The position numbers were made by a program, and so were the translations under genes. Below, in pieces: positions 45,827-58,940 of a stretch of DNA of 64,000 nt (position 1 is its first letter; each line of letters opens with the position of its first letter). Origin of the DNA: Himantopus leucocephalus (Eukaryota; Chordata; Aves; Charadriiformes; Recurvirostridae); the NCBI GenBank assembly GCA_003993805.1, contig RSEF01000031.1:59252563-59316562 (forward strand), written 5' to 3'. The notes under the pieces were generated by a model. That model was not told where the DNA came from. It ran no database searches and saw only the letters and a program-made list of their open reading frames with translations.

Positions 45827-48800
45827 CTAGCAGGAAGGAAAAAAAAATTGTTGAGAATAATAAGAGAACTGGGTACGCAGTCAAGACTCAAGCCCCTCGG
45901 TTGCTGCAAAACCAGCCTGTGAGTTTGCACAACCTGACTTGCTTACATGGCCATCCACAACAGATTTACAGGAGAAGTTTCAAAAGGCACATTAGAATTC
46001 AGTTCAGAACAGCAAGACAATTTGCTCGACCACACAAACTAGAATTCACACAAACTGAATACAGCACAAAGGCTAATGCATAAGCCCCGTACACATTTAC
46101 AAGGAAAGATGGTCACCTACAGAGCATTGGAATCATGTTAACCTTTTTTTTTTTTTCTACACTAAAAGAAAAAAAAAAAGCGCTCACAGAAGAGTACTCA
46201 TTGAGTTACTTGCTGGAATTTAGGATACAATTATTTCCTCAAGAACTATTGTTTTACAGTTCAGTGATCACATGAACTTTTCTTCTGTGTTAGGAAAAAT
46301 AACTTAAACATTACTACATCCTTGATTTATTTTAACCATACTTATTTTTGTGCCAGATAGGCACAGATTTGCTGTAGGTGAATATACTGAATTGCTGTGT
46401 AAATTTTGATCAGGTGATCCAACAGAATGAAGTTATTTCCATAACTATCATGTTTATCAAGGTTAGATCAGCATCCACGTATGTTTCCGTTCTTTCGTGC
46501 AAAGAAAACTAAACAAAACAAAAGGGGAGAAAACTGTGAATGGCCAAGAGATTAAGCCCATTTAAAAATTCCAGTCTCAGCCTACCGCAGTTTTTTTTCC
46601 CCAGTCAGGCCAGACATATACAACACAACCCACAAATTAACCACCACAGAAAGGATTTTGGAGAGATACCTATTGCTCTCTATATCTACCACTTCCTATT
46701 CTACAAGTCACAGCAGAAAACTGCTTGTGCTAACTGTATTCAGCAGCCAACAAATATACCAAAAATGACCCCAAACCTAACTGGTATTTTTCAAACTGAG
46801 ACCATGGTGTAGTCATACAGATCATGCTAGTAACTTTCCTGGCCTCCAGTTCACTTTTTCAAAGGCAGCACTTAACTCACCACACCAAGAAAGAACAGAT
46901 AAATGTTGTAGGAAAGTTGCACTCCACATGCTTTTCTGAGTCAGTTGTATCTTTTTTTTTTTTAATGTTCTTCATTTAAACTCAGCCTTTGCACGCCACT
47001 GTGGAAATTATTCCTCCTTAAAAAGCATCATCTTGAAATGCCTGCTTCACATTTCAACACATCCCCGCATGCCTTACGTCACATGTAGCTGTCTCATCTT
47101 CCAAGCTCTCGGATCACTTTTTCCATCTTTATATGGCTTTCCAGTGACCCCTATTCTTTCCTACTCATTTCTTGCTAGTAACCTTTCATTCTTTCCACTC
47201 CTTGCTCCAAATTTCTACTACTATACTCATGGAGAGGACAGAAAATGGAGATTTAGTATTCCTCCAAGAAAGCCTTCACTGGAAGTCAACGAACAGAGCT
47301 ACACATCCTTCAGGCTTCCCTTTTTCTTTTCAAAAACAGAGTTTTGCCTGTTCTGTGAAATTCACTGTTTTTTCCACTGTGCATGACAGATGAAGGAAAC
47401 AGATAGCACCAACTTGAAACTACTGCTTTTCTGACTTAGGGAAGCTTTGCTATTTCACCAAGAAGAGAGCAATTTTCGGTAAAACTCCCATCAACAGTGT
47501 CAAGATCCTCAACCAGCACATTTCATCACTGTCTCGTGAGCAGTCACAAATGTAACTTAAATAAGATCTCATAAGACCATTGTTTCTGTTCTTCTCAAAA
47601 CATGCTTAAGAGCAGCAGTGTCACTGCATCTCCTTTACAGCAGCTCATTATTAGTTTCTTTTAAAAGTTATTCTCTTCTCTTTATCCTGCAATGCTGCCA
47701 CTCTTGGATAATGAAGATGGGGAAAAAAATTACAGATGAAGCAGACTTTAGGGAAGACTATCTAGATGAAAACCAGAGGTATGCTTAGAATCTTATTTGC
47801 CACATATAAAAAGGAGAGAAAATGACCATTTTCCTAGGGACTGTCACAGAGCAGAAGAGAAGAACTAAGGAAAAATAATAATCTTAAATCTGTTCAGCCT
47901 TCAGCTAGCTCTGTATACTTCAGGTAGAACACAAATGTCAGAAAAAGCTTAACCCCATAAAACCCAACTACCCCTTTAACACAGATGAAAGGAGAAAAAA
48001 CTCTGTAGTGACTTTTTACCGTCTCTGCAAGAAATAGAAAACACAGGATTAGTAAAAAATTCCTAAGTCTGTGATCATTTCACATTTCCCCTTCTACACT
48101 TAGCTGCCTTTTCGTTGCTTGTACTGCACTGATCCCTCTAATTTGATTAGGAAAAGGAAAGCTCTTCTGCATGCACCTTACTTCTCGACCTCCGGAGCAC
48201 AGCATACAGAATAATTAAGACTTTCTGCCAACTGGTTAGGCTCCTAAAAGCATTCCAACTGAAAACAGGTTGGACTGTACAAAAGGACTCTCCCCTTGCT
48301 CCCAACCCGCCTCATCTTCTTCAGCAATAACAAAGTACAGAGGGGACTGTGCTTTCACAGCAGAGCAGAAACAGGCTGACTCCATTCAAGTGAACAAAGG
48401 TGCCTCCTAACTCAATACCCGTGTGAGTTCAGGGTGCAGCCCCATGTTTTTCAAGAACTGCAAATAAAAGGAACAGGATCCTCAAATGAACTTCACTAAA
48501 GGGCATTATGACAGAAAATGTAATCTCTATTAAAAAGAAAGTCTGAAACACAAAAGCAAAGGAGTGGCTTCTTACTAATGAGGTTTTGATGGCTTGCTGC
48601 ATTACGAAGAAAAATACCCACATTTGGAAGCAGATTCACACATATCTTTCCCAAACACTGCAACTGCAGGTGCCACAGGCAAATACCACCCTACACACTC
48701 TTGTCTTGATATATGCTGTTGTCTTTACAGAGTGCTTCTAGAGGACTGCAAACTGGGGAAACACATTGGATCCGTACCTAAAATTTGTAAAATGAAGATT

Positions 48801-50711
48801 ATAGAATTTCTTATCCCCTGTGAAGGTGACTCATCTGTCAGAAATTATGCTTCACCATAAACTACAACTCTAAGAAAATTATTTATGGTAACACATTGAG
48901 GTTTTTGTTAACTGAGGAAGAAAAATAAATCAGCTGACACTTGGTAGAGTAGCACATACCTAACATGGAGAGCAGGAACGCATCCTTACCAAACAAAATA
49001 TCCTGCTCGCCGTCATGCTATGATTAAGCATCATGATTTCTGGATTAGTTGTCTGAGACCACAGAAAAGAGGAACCATGCAGTTTTGTCATTACTTGGAG
49101 TGGTCAGGAGAAATGCAATCATGTATCACAAAAACATCATTTTGAAGGAACTGCTTCCAGAAAATCCATTACAATAACACAAATTATTACCTTTAATCCT
49201 CCCCAGTTTTTTTGCACAGTACACTGTGATCTGCAATTTAGGAGCGATACAGCAATACCAACAACTTCTGCATCACTGTGTGTATCTTATCTGGGGCCAC
49301 AGATATACAGTGCCTCTGCTAGAGTGAGGTGCTGGGACTGAAAGGCAAATTGGATTTTCAAAATCTGTAGCTGTATCCTATGTCAGACAATTTGAGGTGT
49401 CCTGCATTGTTGCTATCTTTCAGCTTTGTTTTCCTGCACCCCTATCAGAGCATCTTTTGGTTCCACAACTGGACTTCACAGCCTTCAAGTTTCTGGATTA
49501 CATGACTCTGCAGATGCCCATTTGGTATGACCCTGAAGCTGTTAAATGTGACTTAGATAAACAGAGCTACCCTCCCTGCATACCTCTAGTGAACAAAAGC
49601 CTAACTTAGGTTTCTCAGAGCACAGTTTTAAGTCCTAATTGATCCCAGATGGATAGGACCCGTAAACCTGTCAAGGAAAATAAAACATTTGAACAACATG
49701 CAAAAAGACAAGAAAGTAAGAAAAAAATCTCACATAAGGGTCCCACTTCCAGATGTCACTTCAGAGACATTCCAGATTTCATATGGGATCTGAAGTCTTG
49801 CCATCCAAAAGTAAGCATTTGGCATCACTCACCTCCAGCAGCCTCCTTCACTAAACAACCGTTGCTTGTAAGCGTTAGTTTGTTCAACACACAAATAAAA
49901 GCATGACCCCACCATGGCAGCCTTACAAGGCAAAAAGGCAAATGAACGCCATCCAGGGAAGAGCAACAGCAATGACTTGACCTGTTTACCGCTTCATTTT
50001 ATCGCTTGTTAAAGTGGTGGTGATAACATGAATTTTTAGTTACCTGCTATGGACTCACGGAGGTGTTTTTCTGCTCTCCAGTAATCACTTGGTTAATAAA
50101 AGAACAACTATGGATACACTTTCTAGCATATAAGAAAATAAACATGAAAGGCAGAAAAGTTGGTTTCAATTTCATGCTGCTAAGAAAAGAGAAGAGGCCT
50201 TCCTGTTACTCCTTTATTTGCTACAGTGACTGCTAGGAACTATTGCAAAAATTTGGATTTTCTTTTGCAAGTTACAGAGCAGTAGATTTTCTTCCTAATA
50301 GAAAGATATTACCTCTTTTGAGTCCATATATTATTTTAGGTAAAGCCTTCACCACGTCTGATGTTGTCACTTTGAACAGCAGATGTACAGATGCACTCAC
50401 ACAAATGCAATTCACTAGCTTAAAACTGTTCTGAAAAAGTTATTTAATAGCAACTCTTCAAACACTGAAACTTCGTATGCTTTAAAGCAATTAATAAAAA
50501 GATCCTAAAAACCTTGAGGATGTTGTAGGTGAGCAGAGGTCCCCACAACTGTGAAACGATAGTCCTATCAGGCTGGCAAAGGGCAAACCACACTGCAGAA
50601 ATGCAGGTAAGAAGCTCTTGGTCTCCCTGAAATTGCAAGGCAATCCAAACTCTGATGTCAGTAATAACTTCTCTGAAACCGTTTCAGCCAACCTTTGCAT
50701 AAACACAGCAC
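45827..50711. other. Upstream side of LPAR1, probably its 5' intron; nothing recognised
   Basis: Because the first coding exon begins with an acceptor, this stretch is probably intronic. A T12/A11 inverted pair lies near 46145-46180. I saw no coding exon, RNA gene or transposon. Confidence 0.5.
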
Positions 50712-50740
50712 TTTTTTTTTTTTTTTTTTTTTTTTTTTNT
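50712..50740. repeat. Long T tract (about 29) with one N
   Basis: A T homopolymer with an N at 50739. The length is probably uncertain in the assembly. No recognisable retrotransposon body adjoins it. Confidence 0.75.
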
Positions 50741-53669
50741 CACTACTGGTTAAAATAAGGGGAAAAGATACATGCCAGCTCCCTGTCCTGTCACCTCAGG
50801 ACTTTCCTCCTCTTTCCTCGCATGGCACATCTGGAGTGGTGTTTCAGCAAATGTCTTGTTTTGTATCAGGGACCAGAATGCAGAATCTTTAAGTGAGTTT
50901 GGTACATGGTGTATTATGACAAATAAATGTGCAGAAAGAGCTGCAAAAGGTATGCGAAGCTTTACTGGATGACCCGCCAAAGCATAAGGACAAGCTGAGC
51001 TAATTTATGTCGTTATGATCTCTACAATCCATATTTCCTGCCTGCAAATGAGGATAACCTCCCGCTCCCTGCATTAAGTTGCTCAGTAATTAAAAGGGCT
51101 GCAGTAAGTTAATAGCTGTGATTCAGTACTGGGCAAAAGAAACACAAAAGAAATAAAAGAGGAGGTTTCCAGGGAGATGGTGTGGCCCATTATTGTACTC
51201 TTGCCTTAAAGTCCTCCTGAACAACAGCAACAAGTCTTTTCCACTTAATGAGACTCTTTCCCTATCGTCTCCCCATCAAATTTCTGATGTCTCAGAAAAG
51301 AGAACTCCCCTTCTTTTGCCTCAGCAGGTGCATCAATACAGTTCGGAAGCTAGAACAAAATCAATTGTCTTTGTTGACAGTGTGTGTATATGAATACACA
51401 CATTTTACTGTACAAATTCTGGAGCTTGGTTAGTATCAGCTTGGCTTTTTCTCTGACACCCCTTTCCAGAAAGCAGGATAAAGGCTGTCATCGCATCCAC
51501 CGTCTATTACTGTAGCAGTAAGTATCATAATAGATCTAGCATATGGTACTGACTAAACAGGTTTAATAGCAGTGAATCTGAAATTACACTGCTGGAGTAA
51601 GAAATTATTTTGTCAATAATAGCATGGAAGACGGTTATCTATTTCTGATGTCACAGGGACTGATGTGAGCACTGACTGGGTTGTACCACCGTTCATATAC
51701 ATCCTTGTGGAAGGAATTGGACCCAACTATGCAGCATACCTTCAGACCAGCTACCAACAACTTGCACAAGTTACACCTGTTATTACAGCACACACAATAC
51801 CACCCTCCGTTGTCCCAGTGAAGACCAGTTATACAAACATGCCTCCTACCAAAGCCTTCCCATCTGTTGCTTCTAGTCACTGGACAGACTGCTTTAAAGA
51901 GCTATGGAGCCAGAGCATCTCACCCATTTGGAAACTCTTCATAAGAATGAATAAATTCACTGTGAAAATGGATTTATGAGGTTTTACTGAGGGATCATGG
52001 AAGTCTGGAAGGGGAGTGCCAGAGGAAAAGGACAACAGTATCACAAAGATACATTTTATTATTGTTATGGTCCCACAGAAGTAATATCTGCTTCTATGTT
52101 TACATGATGCCTGCTTTGATTGCACTTTGTCAGCCAAAGCATACATTCCCCATAATATATAATACAACCACCTCTTAGCCACTAGCAGCATCAAGAGCAG
52201 GACAGCAGCATGTTCAGCTGTGTATCACCTTGCAGATTGCTTTACTGAGAACAGCAACAGCTGGCCAGAGAATTTAGCTTTTACTTAAGCCAAACAAAAA
52301 AAAAAAATAACAAATGACACCTTGGGAAATTTAACCTCAACTTGCCCAGCCACCTGAAAAGCATCTTACAAAAAAACATCAGGAATAAGAGAGCTAACTT
52401 AAAGAGATCAAATAAAAATGCAGAAGTCCAAAAGTGTATTACTAAAGCAAAAGAAAAGGAACTTATCTTTCCTACTTTCCCTTCTGCCTTCAGCCAACTC
52501 ACACCCGTACACCTCAAAGAGTTTTTAAAAGGTGCTCCATGGAAGTTTGCAACTTCCTGAAGCTAGAAGACACTTACAGTTTCCACTGCCTCAGTCTTCA
52601 CTTTCAGGAGCGCAATACAGCTGTTAGCCCCCCTTATATAAGGAAAAAAGATGAAGTTTTCAGCAGCAATCCGAGGCTAGAAAGAAAATGATTTCAACAC
52701 AAATTAAAAAAATTGCCCTTGCGTTCAGTAGGACTCTTCCACAACACAATAATCAACAGAGGATCTCAAATGTACTTCGTTTGCATTCACAACACATTGC
52801 CTGTGCTTCAAACAAAAAATAATGACATCAGTCAAACCTTTTTGAATAGGAGCTCTGTGGCTAATCAGGGAAAGATCATTGTTCTGGGCTCAATAATTAA
52901 TAATATGAGTACTACAAGACCGCTGCTAGATCTTCCCATGACGAAATACATCCTGCAAGGAGTTCAGCAAAGATGTGTCAGGTGGAGCGTCCTTACCCAA
53001 GCTAAAACAGTTTCATGAACTCTGCAGAGGCAGCATTGTGTGAAACTGTCCCTTCTTCCCCACTGCAAGATTAAGGAGACAATCTGTCACCTTATTCGTT
53101 TACCACACACTGAACTCATTTACAACAATGAAATAGTGCCACTGTGCAGTGGCACTCCCTCTGAGAAATCACCTGTGCTCACAGAGAACACGTGGGTCAG
53201 GAGAGACATCTTCCCAGTCATCCCACCAGGGCAAGATCAGAGCCCTTGCCCATCCCTCCAAAAAAGCAGAAGATCAATCTGAATACATGAAAGAAAAAAA
53301 AAAATCTCTATTCACAGATTTTCAAAGCAAAAACTTCAGTAGATAGTACACTACCCTGAAGCATTTATCTTGCAGGGAAATCTTTTCCATATGCCACTCT
53401 ATTTTGCCTGTCACCATGCCTCATACCCCTTTTGAGGATGACAAAAGCAGGCTGACCACAGTTATGCACTGGGTCCCACCAAAGGGCAGACAGTTCAAGT
53501 GTCTGTAATTAACCTATGCATGTCTGCCTTTCTCCTTTGCCTGCTCTGATGTTTATCCCCAGAAGGGACCTTCAGATGTCTTACTGTGGCCACCGTGAAG
53601 GCTCTTCGGTGAGTAGATTGTTCCCAAATTACAAGCTGTTCATTCTTTCTGGAATTGTTTTTGTCTCAG
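50741..53669. other. Non-coding sequence, nothing recognised
   Basis: The longest frame, 104 codons on the plus strand at 51665-51979, has an ordinary composition but no family resemblance that I can name, and no supporting splice or start context. Confidence 0.45.
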
Positions 53670-53769
53670 GGTTGTGTGTTTTATTGTTTTGGTTTGGGAG
53701 TTTGGGTTGGATTTTTTTTTTTTTTTTGGTTTGTTGGTTGTTGATTTTTTGTTTTGCTTTGTTTATTCT
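53670..53769 (+). repeat. G/T-rich low-complexity tract
   Basis: About 100 nt that is nearly all T and G on the plus strand, with repeated GGTTTG, TTGGTT and TTTTG words and a T16 run. It would be A/C-rich in the LPAR1 sense transcript. Simple sequence of unknown role. Confidence 0.75.
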
Positions 53770-56575
53770 GGCAAACCTGTGCCCATGAAGTTCAAATGCG
53801 TTTTGCTGATGACCTCAGTGGCAGGCAAGGACAGCAGGAGGACTCCCACTTCCCCAAGCATTTGCTACAGGTCCAACCCTGCTGAAATTGGAGAGCCCCA
53901 ACACCATTCTTTCTGCAGCATGTATCCACAAGATTTCCTGTTGTTGGTTACTCATGGCAAAAGGTATTTGAGGAGACGACATTACAGCGTTGATGGAAGC
54001 AGAATGGATTCTCATTTGGCTCATCATGACACTTCTTTTCAGATTAATGGAAATGGCCAAGAACATCTTGAAGGGAAAATAACAAACATCTTTCCTCCTC
54101 TGTGTCAGTGGTAGCAAGATGCTCACTTAAAAGGTCTTTTCTAAGGCACATAAACATCCTATTATGAAGGCAGGAAACTAAACATTGCTGTATCTGATTA
54201 AAAATAAAAAAGATTTTTCTTGGCCTTTCTAGTCTTCTGTGTCCAAAACAATTAACTCCTTTGCCTCGGCATACTCTAGGAGACTTGTATCTTTACTATT
54301 CTGACTTCTGCTATCAGAAGAAAATGCCAGATTTTACTAAAAAACAGAAAACACATTTTGAAAGGACAAACCCATAGTATTTGGCATTGTAACATGTGAA
54401 ATCACAAACATACTGCCCCTAAGTCATGTCAGTTATGATACAAACTGGACTCACATCAGCAGCAGCCTAATGCACAAGGCATGGAGCAGCACACCAGGTT
54501 TCTCTGCATACTGCTTAGATAAGATTAAAAGGAAAAAAAAAAGAGGCACTCAGTATTTTCTATTCACATCTCAACATTTTTGCTAGAAGTGCCACCACCA
54601 TACTGTCCACAACTGAATCATGCTCCTTTTCCCTGTTAAACACAGGATACTTTTTATCTCTCTGCTACACGTTGAGGGACTTGAAATCTTATTCACCATT
54701 GGATAAAACTTCCATTTAGTTTGTGTAGTTGTCCTTTTTAAGAATCCTTTCTCTGCTTCCCTGACCTAGGTCAGTTTGCAGCATCTAGTGCAATTCTCTC
54801 ACTTGCTCAAACTTTCTTGATTATTTCCATATTGTATCTATTCCACACCCATCTCTTGGGCAGCATTTTCGTGTTGTTTTTTAAATCCAAAATGATACTT
54901 CATCTTCTCTTGAAGCCTCCTACTTCTTTGAAAAGCTGCTTCTGAGCTTTGTCTGAAAAGTCCAAAAGTAAAAAAAAAATACTGCATGGCTTCCTCAGTT
55001 TTCTCATTTTCCTGCAGTTTCGCCTTTAAAGCAAACATGTCAGGTTGCCTTCCCGTTACCACCCAGAACCTCTAGACTTATTTCAGTCATTATCTATTAG
55101 GAATGTAGCTTCTCCTAATGACCTCCATTAATTCTTGCTTGTTAAGGATTGCTTAGAGATGATCGTTGCTTTGCCACTCAGCAAGGCTGGAGAACCTCTT
55201 CCCACTCTCACTTGGGGGAGTGAGCAAGCATCTGCCTTAATGCAAGGGGTGCTGGTTGGTACATGCATATTTCTTCAGATGTATTAGGAGCTTCTTCAAC
55301 AAAATTATGAGGTCGGCATAAGATAGAATAACCAAACCAAACACAAACACGCACACAAATTGCTTTAAAGCATCTATACTAACCAGAGCACCAGCTTCAA
55401 GAACAGTAGCTCCACTGGGTTTTTTGAATTAGCAAGTGCTGGGGCAATAAGATATCCCTGAAAGTGAATTTCTAACGTTTCTGTTTCAAGTAAAAGCAAC
55501 ATGAACTAAGAAGAGTCCAGAGTAATAATTCATGCCTTCATTTCATTTCAATGTTCTTTCACTACTCTAAACTGCAAGAAAGAATCACCAGAAAATGAAG
55601 AGGAAAAATACAGCTAGACACTGACTGCTGGAAAATAACACCAATCTGCTCAGGCTTATGTAAACAAGTAACTATGATGTGGATGGTCTCTCGTAGCACA
55701 ACCATAAGGAAGCTGCTGTCATATGACAATGTTTGCATAATCTGGACTTTCATCGTAATGACTTCTAAAGTACCAAATACTTCTAAAATAAGTCATTTCA
55801 AGACAGTTTCTGAAACTCTTTTAAAATTATTTATTTCTACTGACGGACATTACATTTGAAGAAGTTAACTAACAGGGAGAAAAGTTCAAAGTCACCATGG
55901 ATAGCTCATAATTTAAGATGCATTGTGCCTGCATGCGTGGGTGTAAAAGAAGCAAATATGGTGCACGCTTTTGTCCTCCTCCATTACAAACGAAAAAAAA
56001 AAAAAGCAAGGAGCTGCTCCTTAAAATTATTCTGAACACTGGGATTGCAAGAAGCAGTTTTCACAACACAGAGACAAGATGGAGGCATTGCCTCACGCTA
56101 GTAGTTGATGGAGTTTAAGTCTTAGTGCATCCTCATTGCTATCTTGCTTACTAATCAGTATTATTAAAGAAGAAAATAATAGACCAAGTCACTTGTATTA
56201 AAGCATAAATCACCATATAAGATATCAAGATGCTTTTCTCCAGCTACCACTCCTCAGCAGGAAAAGCAGCAAGAACTTACCTTCTCAACAACTTACAGAC
56301 ATTTAATATTTATTTCCAAGAAGAAAAAACAAAGGGATACAATTCAACACTTCCATGGATCAGCATCAGAGACTCCGTTTGCTAACCCTACCTGACATGA
56401 CTCACCTTTTGTTTAAAACTCAATAGTAGTAGTATGCTGGCATTCTTCTGAAACAACTTTGTATTTAAACATTCAGGCAATATCCTTTTCAGTAGATAAA
56501 AAACATCTGGATGATAACAGAATGTCACAATTCTCTAAACAGCTTTGAGGGGGGCCAGGGTTAAAGCAAATACTT
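53770..56575. other. Non-coding sequence, nothing recognised
   Basis: No known protein, RNA gene or repeat family was recognised on either strand. The short frames look random. Confidence 0.5.
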
Positions 56576-56614
56576 CCCCCCCCCCCCCCCCCCCCCCCCN
56601 CCCCCCCCCCCCCC
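56576..56614. repeat. C homopolymer of about 39 nt with one N
   Basis: C from 56576 to 56614 except an N at 56600. The opposite strand (the LPAR1 sense strand) is a G tract able to form a G-quadruplex, and the C strand an i-motif. The N shows the true length is uncertain; an assembly or sequencing artefact is possible. Confidence 0.75.
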
Positions 56615-58887
56615 GTATCCACAAAACAGATGTTCAATCTTCAGGCAGAATGAACCACCACAAAATACAATAATCTGGAAATGCTGAAGCCAAGGAAGTC
56701 CACAATTAAGCATGCCAAACCCCAAACCCGAAATTACAGATGTACCATCCTAATATAGATCTACATGGACCCTGACCAATAATGCACAAACAGGAGTTTA
56801 ATGAAGTTTATCTGAAATAGGAATTTGCCAACCACCCCCCACAAAAAAGTACATTAAAGACTGTAAGGCATGATCTTAACACGGTTCAGGCCAGCACCAG
56901 TGCAGACACAGTAACCGTTTATCAACCCCTCAAACTAGAAATAACAGTCATGCTGCTTCAGAAATATTTTTGTAACATCTGCATCAGTTCAACTGACTGT
57001 TCTCCAGGCAATTTTTGCACTGCTGTATTTTGCATAGTTAAGCTGAATGAAGTTTGAAAGAATTTAGAATTGACAATAAGAAAGAATTATCTTAATGACA
57101 GGGTTTAAATTCCCTATTCTCACATCACTGCTTTTTCCCAAGGCCACAAACAAACTTATCTGATGGACAGCAGTGACCCAGAAATAAGATCTTACCTTTG
57201 ATCTTGCCACGATGGAGGGGGAGCAAACCCAGTAGCTCAAGACAACAAAAATCCTAATATTGACAAATGAAAGGTAATTACTTCTTGCCCACCATATGAG
57301 TGTCTCGGGACAATACACCCAGAATTTTTGAGTCCATGCTGTAAAATCAGGGCTGGTTACCAGTTTGTTGGCAGAGACCAAAAGGGCTTCCTTATCCCCT
57401 CAGTCTGCACCATATTCCCCACTGTCTACAGCATCCCAACTCAACCACTTGGGGTTTTGGAGGAACAACTTTTAGAGATAATCAGGAAGTAACACACTCC
57501 CCAAAATATCCTGGGAACAGCAGCATCTGTCAGGGATGCTTAGTGGGGAGCTGCAACAGAGTACTGGGTTTTGGCCTCAGGTAGCTCATGCTGATCATTC
57601 CATGAATTCAAGATTTATAAACGCAAGAAGTTCTGAAATATGCCCTGAAAGGAGACAGATGAAGAAAACACCAAGATTTCATCACCTTTCCCTCCGACCC
57701 TTCCTCTCTCAATTATCAAGTGAAGTTTAATGCAACTTAGGCTCTTGCCTATCTGAGTAAGCAGGTAAACACAGAGGATTAGCACGGAGCTTGACTAATT
57801 CACTTTAAGAATTGACTTGGATTAACTCTGAGTTGTGTTTAGCAGACAAGCTTTTAGTGCATACAAGAGATCACATGAATTAAGTAGGTTATTGTAAATT
57901 CACACCATATTTCAGTGATTACTCAACTTCTCTGACTAGGTCCTCAGCATACATGCCGCCCAACAGAAACAACAAATATGTCAATTAGAATGTTTAGGAG
58001 ATACCAAGAATTCAAGAGGAAAATGAAAAGCCAGGAGGCAGAATGCAGTCAGCGTAAAACCAGAACAAGAAAAAAAATATCTTCTAACACATACAATGAC
58101 AGAAAAGTTGGTGTCCAAGCACTATCTAGTCTGTCTCACCACTTTTCAGATACAATCCTTTTGCACATTTTTTAAAGAGCAAGAAAGGAGAAAAAGCAAT
58201 CCTATCAGAAAAAAAAAGTGTAACTGAATAGCAATGGATTATTCTTAAAGAAAAAAGAAAAACAAAACTAAATAGTAGTTTGCTTCAAACTCTCCCCTTG
58301 GAACTCAGTGCACATTAGTATGGGCATAAACATTAAATGCACACTCACTTCAAAGCCTCCTTACGACAGATTGTAACAAAAGCATAAGCCATAAAGCATT
58401 ACTCAGGAACCACTAAAGACACTTTTTTTTTGTGACTACACAAATAAACCAAGAAGTCCAAGAGATCCAGGCCACAAAAGGAGAATGTACTGAAATTCAC
58501 CCGCAAACCAGATTTTTTAGGCATCCCACAGTTGTGACCCACCAGCTGCGTCCACAACACCAAAGCTAAAGGCCCACGCAGAGCTTCTCTGACCCCTGAC
58601 AACACCCACTTAGGGCTGCTGGGTCTGATTTTTGGTCTCTCCTGCTGCTAAGCAGCCTCTCGTAGATTGGCCAACCTTTTACAAACATGTGTCACGGCAC
58701 ACTGGCAGAACTGACAATGTTTTGGAGAAACTCAATGCCTACTACGTGGTCAGCCGCTGAGTAAGGCCACTGGTGGGTCCTGCCTGCTTTCGGTACTGCA
58801 GCAGCCTCCTTCCAGGGATGCTCCACTTAACCCAACCGGCAACAGGAAGAGTAAAGCGATATAATTAACCAAATCCTCAAAGTTTCA
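56615..58887. other. Non-coding sequence, nothing recognised
   Basis: No gene or repeat was identified. A 105-codon minus-strand frame at 57064-57381 has no recognisable domain. Confidence 0.5.
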
Positions 58888-58940
58888 CAGTATAGCTATA
58901 CTGGCATCCCCCTCTAGTGGAGACGCAGCTTATACCAGCA
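58888..58940. mobile_element. Possible MITE-like DNA transposon remnant with 16-bp palindrome
   Basis: CAGTATAGCTATACTG at 58888-58903 is a perfect palindrome. It is followed by CCCTCTAGTGGAGACGCAGC and TTATACCAGCAAGAG. Words of this kind (tatagctatacc, ctagtgtagac, cttataccagcaa) recur, as I remember them, in short non-autonomous DNA transposons of archosaurs and turtles. That resemblance is from memory and was not checked. No clear terminal repeats or target duplication are visible. Confidence 0.35.

Noticed and set aside
45616..46083. 155-codon plus-strand open frame
   Set aside because: It is antisense to the LPAR1 first coding exon and its flank and resembles nothing known.
53516..54114. 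Plus-strand frames of 90 and 146 codons
   Set aside because: They run through the G/T low-complexity tract, which yields Phe/Leu/Val-rich filler. No domain is visible.
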